Assembly: GCA_034440595.1 (NCBI GenBank)
Contig: JAWXCH010000065.1
Location: 1 to 8,968, forward strand
Length of the DNA stretch: 8,968 bases
Direction of reading: 5' to 3'
Source of the DNA: JAWXCH01 sp034440595
GTDB lineage: Bacteria > Planctomycetota > Planctomycetia > Pirellulales > JALHPA01
Shown: positions 6,920 through 8,968 of the stretch, piece by piece
Layout of the letters: each line of letters begins with the position of its first letter
How positions within the stretch are numbered: position 1 is the first letter of the stretch
Translations under genes and position numbers: made by a program
Notes under the pieces: model-generated
Seen by the model: the letters and a program-made list of their open reading frames with translations, nothing else
What the model was told of the DNA's origin: nothing
Database searches by the model: none

Positions 6920-7937
6920 GGCGGCTGGTTCCTTTCGTAGTCGAACCGGTTGCCAAGTGTGGCGCGTCGCTGGCCGGCTTTTTTGGTCGATCGTGAGCCA
7001 CAATTGCGATGGCACCGACTAGTGCGATTAAGAGCAGCGTGCCCCCCACTTCAATCGCCACCAGATGACTGCCAAACAGCTCTCCGCCGAGCCGGGCCAC
7101 ATGCTGGTCGGTCAAGATGTTCGCTTTGCGATCATTGTCCGAAGGATTCAACTGAATCGGAGTCCGATTGATAATCAATTTCAATTGTTCAGCCGTGGCT
7201 TTGTGATCGCTCAAGCGAGGAACATTCGTCACAAGGTGCTGCTTGAGAGCAGCCTCTTCCGTTTCTGGCAGGGTTGCATACGGCTTCAGGTCCAGCACCA
7301 GTTCAAACTTTCCATCGTCGATCTTGGCCAGATGAGCTTTCTGGATGGACTGAGCAGTCAGCCGAGGAGCGTCTGCTCCCGGTGGAATGAACTTTTCGAT
7401 GGCACTGACGACCTGTGGCTCGATGGGTGGATTGAGTGAAACCGTCACAGCCATTGTTAATACACCAACCAGAACCGCACCGGCGGTTGCCGAGAGCATC
7501 CCCTCCCAACTCACGCGGTCGTAGTAAGCGTGCCCCTCGGGCTGTGCCAGCATGAGTACAAACAAGAAGGTCACCAGTATCGCCCCGGCATAAACCACCA
7601 CGGTGGCAATGCCTAGGAACTGAGCGCCCTGCACCATGAATAGCCCGGCAGTGCCGAGCAGTGACAGCGCAAACCAGAGCGCACAATAGACCGGGTTACG
7701 AAACGTAACCGCCGCCGCAGCGGAGACCACTACCGTGACCGCCAAAATTCCATACAGCCACTCAACCCCCGCACTTTGCATATCCATACCGAGGCCGGCA
7801 TACAGCACCAGACTGGCCAGCCCACATAGGACGCCAATCCAGCGGCCGGGCGCATTGCCGCGCGGCAGCATCAGCCACATGCCGACCGCCGAGAGGATCA
7901 TGGCCGCTGCGCCAAAGTATATTTGAGACTGACTCAT
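6912..7937 (-). CDS. nuoJ: NADH-quinone oxidoreductase subunit J, enlarged
   Basis: Membrane subunit of complex I next to NuoK and NuoH; its third helix carries the flexible segment tied to coupling. The canonical core is clear: 'NPVYCALWFALSLLGTAGLF' at 81-100, then 'VVVYAGAILVTFLFVLML' at 113-130 with Tyr116 in the conserved position, a fourth helix at about 146-166, and the last helix at about 290-313 after 'LGGELFGSHLVAIEV'. At 341 residues it is nearly twice the usual 165-200. The extra length is of two kinds: two added hydrophobic segments at the N-terminus (about 7-25 and 33-51), and a soluble stretch of about 100 residues (169-272) between the fourth and fifth core helices, which by E. 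coli topology would face the periplasm. The ATG at 7935-7937 has no clear Shine-Dalgarno. An internal start at Met51 would drop the two extra helices but also lacks one. nuoK overlaps the stop by 8 bases. Confidence 0.95.
   Translation of the reverse strand: MSQSQIYFGAAAMILSAVGMWLMLPRGNAPGRWIGVLCGLASLVLYAGLGMDMQSAGVEWLYGILAVTVVVSAAAAVTFRNPVYCALWFALSLLGTAGLFMVQGAQFLGIATVVVYAGAILVTFLFVLMLAQPEGHAYYDRVSWEGMLSATAGAVLVGVLTMAVTVSLNPPIEPQVVSAIEKFIPPGADAPRLTAQSIQKAHLAKIDDGKFELVLDLKPYATLPETEEAALKQHLVTNVPRLSDHKATAEQLKLIINRTPIQLNPSDNDRKANILTDQHVARLGGELFGSHLVAIEVGGTLLLIALVGAIAIVAHDRPKKPASDAPHLATGSTTKGTSRHV
6929..6935 (-). promoter_or_regulatory. Ribosome binding site that sets the nuoK start
   Basis: The minus strand reads AAAGGAA, nine bases before the ATG at 6917-6919 and inside the last codons of nuoJ. 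It favours that ATG over the upstream in-frame start at 7015, which would add a polar leader not found in NuoK. Confidence 0.7.
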
Positions 7938-8001
7938 TCGAAACGTCGTGATCTAAAAAGTAGGGTTCCAGTATCCGTCGGTTTGTTGCTTTTGGCAGCG
8001 A

Positions 8002-8544
8002 CTATTTGCTTGGTGGTTGCACTTCCATATGACGCGACTTCATCGGCTCAGCATCCTTGGTCATGTCATACACGCTCAAAAGCTTTTCTTTGTCGAAAAT
8101 CATCTCCTCGCGGCTGCGCCCGGTCAGATCCAGAAAGCTGGTCAACTCGATCGCATCGACCGGGCAGGCCTCTTCGCACATTCCACAGAAGATGCAACGC
8201 AGCTCGTCGATGGTAAAGCTTTCAGGGTATTTTTCGCGATCCGGCCAGGGGCTTTCTACGCCGACAATATCAATGCAATGTGCTGGGCAGGCCGTCGCAC
8301 ACAAAAAGCAGGCCACACACTTCACGCGACCTTCTTCGTCTTTGTTCAAGCGGTGTACGCCGCGATAAATCAACGGATTGCCAACCACCGGGCGTTGTTC
8401 GGGAAAGCTGACGGTAACTTTCTTGCTGAACAAGTGCTTGGTGGTGGTCGTTAGTCCCTGCACGAACAGCGGCAGGTACATTTTGCCAGCCAGGCCAAGC
8501 TTTGGCTCTTCCATCCACAGGATATTCGGGTCGTCTGCTTTCAT
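8002..8544 (-). CDS. nuoI: NADH-quinone oxidoreductase subunit I (two [4Fe-4S] ferredoxin)
   Basis: Peripheral-arm subunit that carries clusters N6a and N6b and passes electrons toward cluster N2 and quinone. The 180-residue protein has both expected ferredoxin motifs: Cys76, Cys79, Cys82, Cys86-Pro in 'CVACFLCATACP', and Cys117, Cys120, Cys123, Cys127-Pro in 'CIFCGMCEEACP'. The amphipathic N-terminus 'MYLPLFVQGLTTTTKHLF' at 22-39 fits the membrane-contacting helix of the family, and 'RPVVGNPLIYRGVHRL' at 51-66 is the usual stretch before the first cluster. Length is ordinary and no key residue is missing. The ATG at 8542-8544 follows AAGG by seven bases. It lies 35 bases after nuoH and 64 bases before nuoJ; I see no separate signal in the latter gap. 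Confidence 0.98.
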   Translation of the reverse strand: MKADDPNILWMEEPKLGLAGKMYLPLFVQGLTTTTKHLFSKKVTVSFPEQRPVVGNPLIYRGVHRLNKDEEGRVKCVACFLCATACPAHCIDIVGVESPWPDREKYPESFTIDELRCIFCGMCEEACPVDAIELTSFLDLTGRSREEMIFDKEKLLSVYDMTKDAEPMKSRHMEVQPPSK

Positions 8545-8579
8545 CGTCTTACCTTAACGGCCTAATGCTTTAATTTGTG

Positions 8580-8968
8580 TTAGTGGCTCAGCCGCGATTC
8601 GGCATCCAGCGGTCGCAGCCCCTGCCGAGGTCGGTTGTCGGTCGCGAGTGGTGCGTTGATGCCGGCCACAATCCAGGCAATCAGTGTTACGACCCAACTA
8701 ATGATCAGCAGCGGCCAGATCGAATCGGTGCCAAAGTAGACGCCGATCGCGCTGCGGTATTCGGTCAAGCAAGCGACCAGCACCAGATTGACCAGCCCTA
8801 GCGGCAGCATGACCTTCCAGGCCAGTGCCATCAATTGATCAAATCGGAACCGTGGCCAGCTCCAGCGAACCATCATAAAGAACACGATGACTCCCAGCGT
8901 CTTGCCGACCAGAACCAGGATTCGCAAGATGGCGATCGGCCAGGTGACGACGTCGGACGAGCCGGTAA
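8580..8968 (-). CDS. nuoH: NADH-quinone oxidoreductase subunit H, C-terminal part (cut by window edge)
   Basis: Membrane subunit of complex I at the junction with the peripheral arm; it forms much of the quinone chamber. Only the last 128 residues are in the window, and the frame is open through the right edge, so the upstream start is not visible; a TTG at 8925-8927 is internal and not a start. The segment 'RWSWPRFRFDQLMALAWKVM' matches the highly conserved family motif before the penultimate membrane region ('PRFRYDQLMxLxWK' type), preceded by a helix, 'VLVGKTLGVIVFFMMV', and followed by 'LPLGLVNLVLVACL'. One further hydrophobic stretch follows, 'WPLLIISWVVTLIAWIVAGI', then a short polar tail. 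The extra hydrophobic segment after the motif is longer than in E. coli NuoH, where the protein ends sooner. It precedes nuoI, as is usual. Confidence 0.96.
   Translation of the reverse strand, partial: TGSSDVVTWPIAILRILVLVGKTLGVIVFFMMVRWSWPRFRFDQLMALAWKVMLPLGLVNLVLVACLTEYRSAIGVYFGTDSIWPLLIISWVVTLIAWIVAGINAPLATDNRPRQGLRPLDAESRLSH

Noticed and set aside
6920..7015. Upstream start for nuoK at 7015
   Set aside because: It would add 32 polar residues not seen in NuoK and lies deep in nuoJ; the ATG at 6917-6919 has a good ribosome site and the family N-terminus.

Overview
The window is the 3' two-thirds of a respiratory complex I (NADH:quinone oxidoreductase, nuo) operon, read entirely on the minus strand, followed by the 5' part of a regulator-like gene on the same strand. 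In transcription order (right to left) it holds: the end of nuoH (cut by the right edge), nuoI, nuoJ, nuoK, nuoL, nuoM, nuoN, a gap of about 130 bases, and the first 188 codons of a protein with a PAS-like sensor segment (cut by the left edge). No gene on the plus strand is supported.

The order H-I-J-K-L-M-N is the usual bacterial one. The genes are packed tightly: nuoJ/nuoK overlap by 8 bases, nuoM/nuoN by 4 (ATGA), and the remaining gaps are 35 to 86 bases. Together the products form almost the whole membrane arm: NuoH at the junction with the quinone site, NuoJ and NuoK linking it to the three antiporter-like pumps NuoL, NuoM and NuoN, plus NuoI, the peripheral two-[4Fe-4S] subunit that passes electrons toward quinone. 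The NADH-side genes (nuoA to nuoG) would lie beyond the right edge, if present.

The source looks like a mesophilic Gram-negative bacterium with moderately high GC. The enlarged NuoJ with extra N-terminal helices, the NuoJ motif around 'YAGAILVTFLFVLMLAQPEG' and the NuoN motif 'VPFHFYAPDVYQGT' remind me of planctomycetes (Pirellula/Rhodopirellula type). This is recollection of family style, not a search result.

This is a core metabolic locus and I see no undescribed system. The points worth a second look are lineage-type variations: a soluble insertion of about 100 residues in NuoJ, an Arg in place of the pump Lys in NuoN, an 11-His loop in NuoM, a tail on NuoK, a tandem hairpin repeat between nuoK and nuoL, and a left-edge regulator gene that is open to the window edge.
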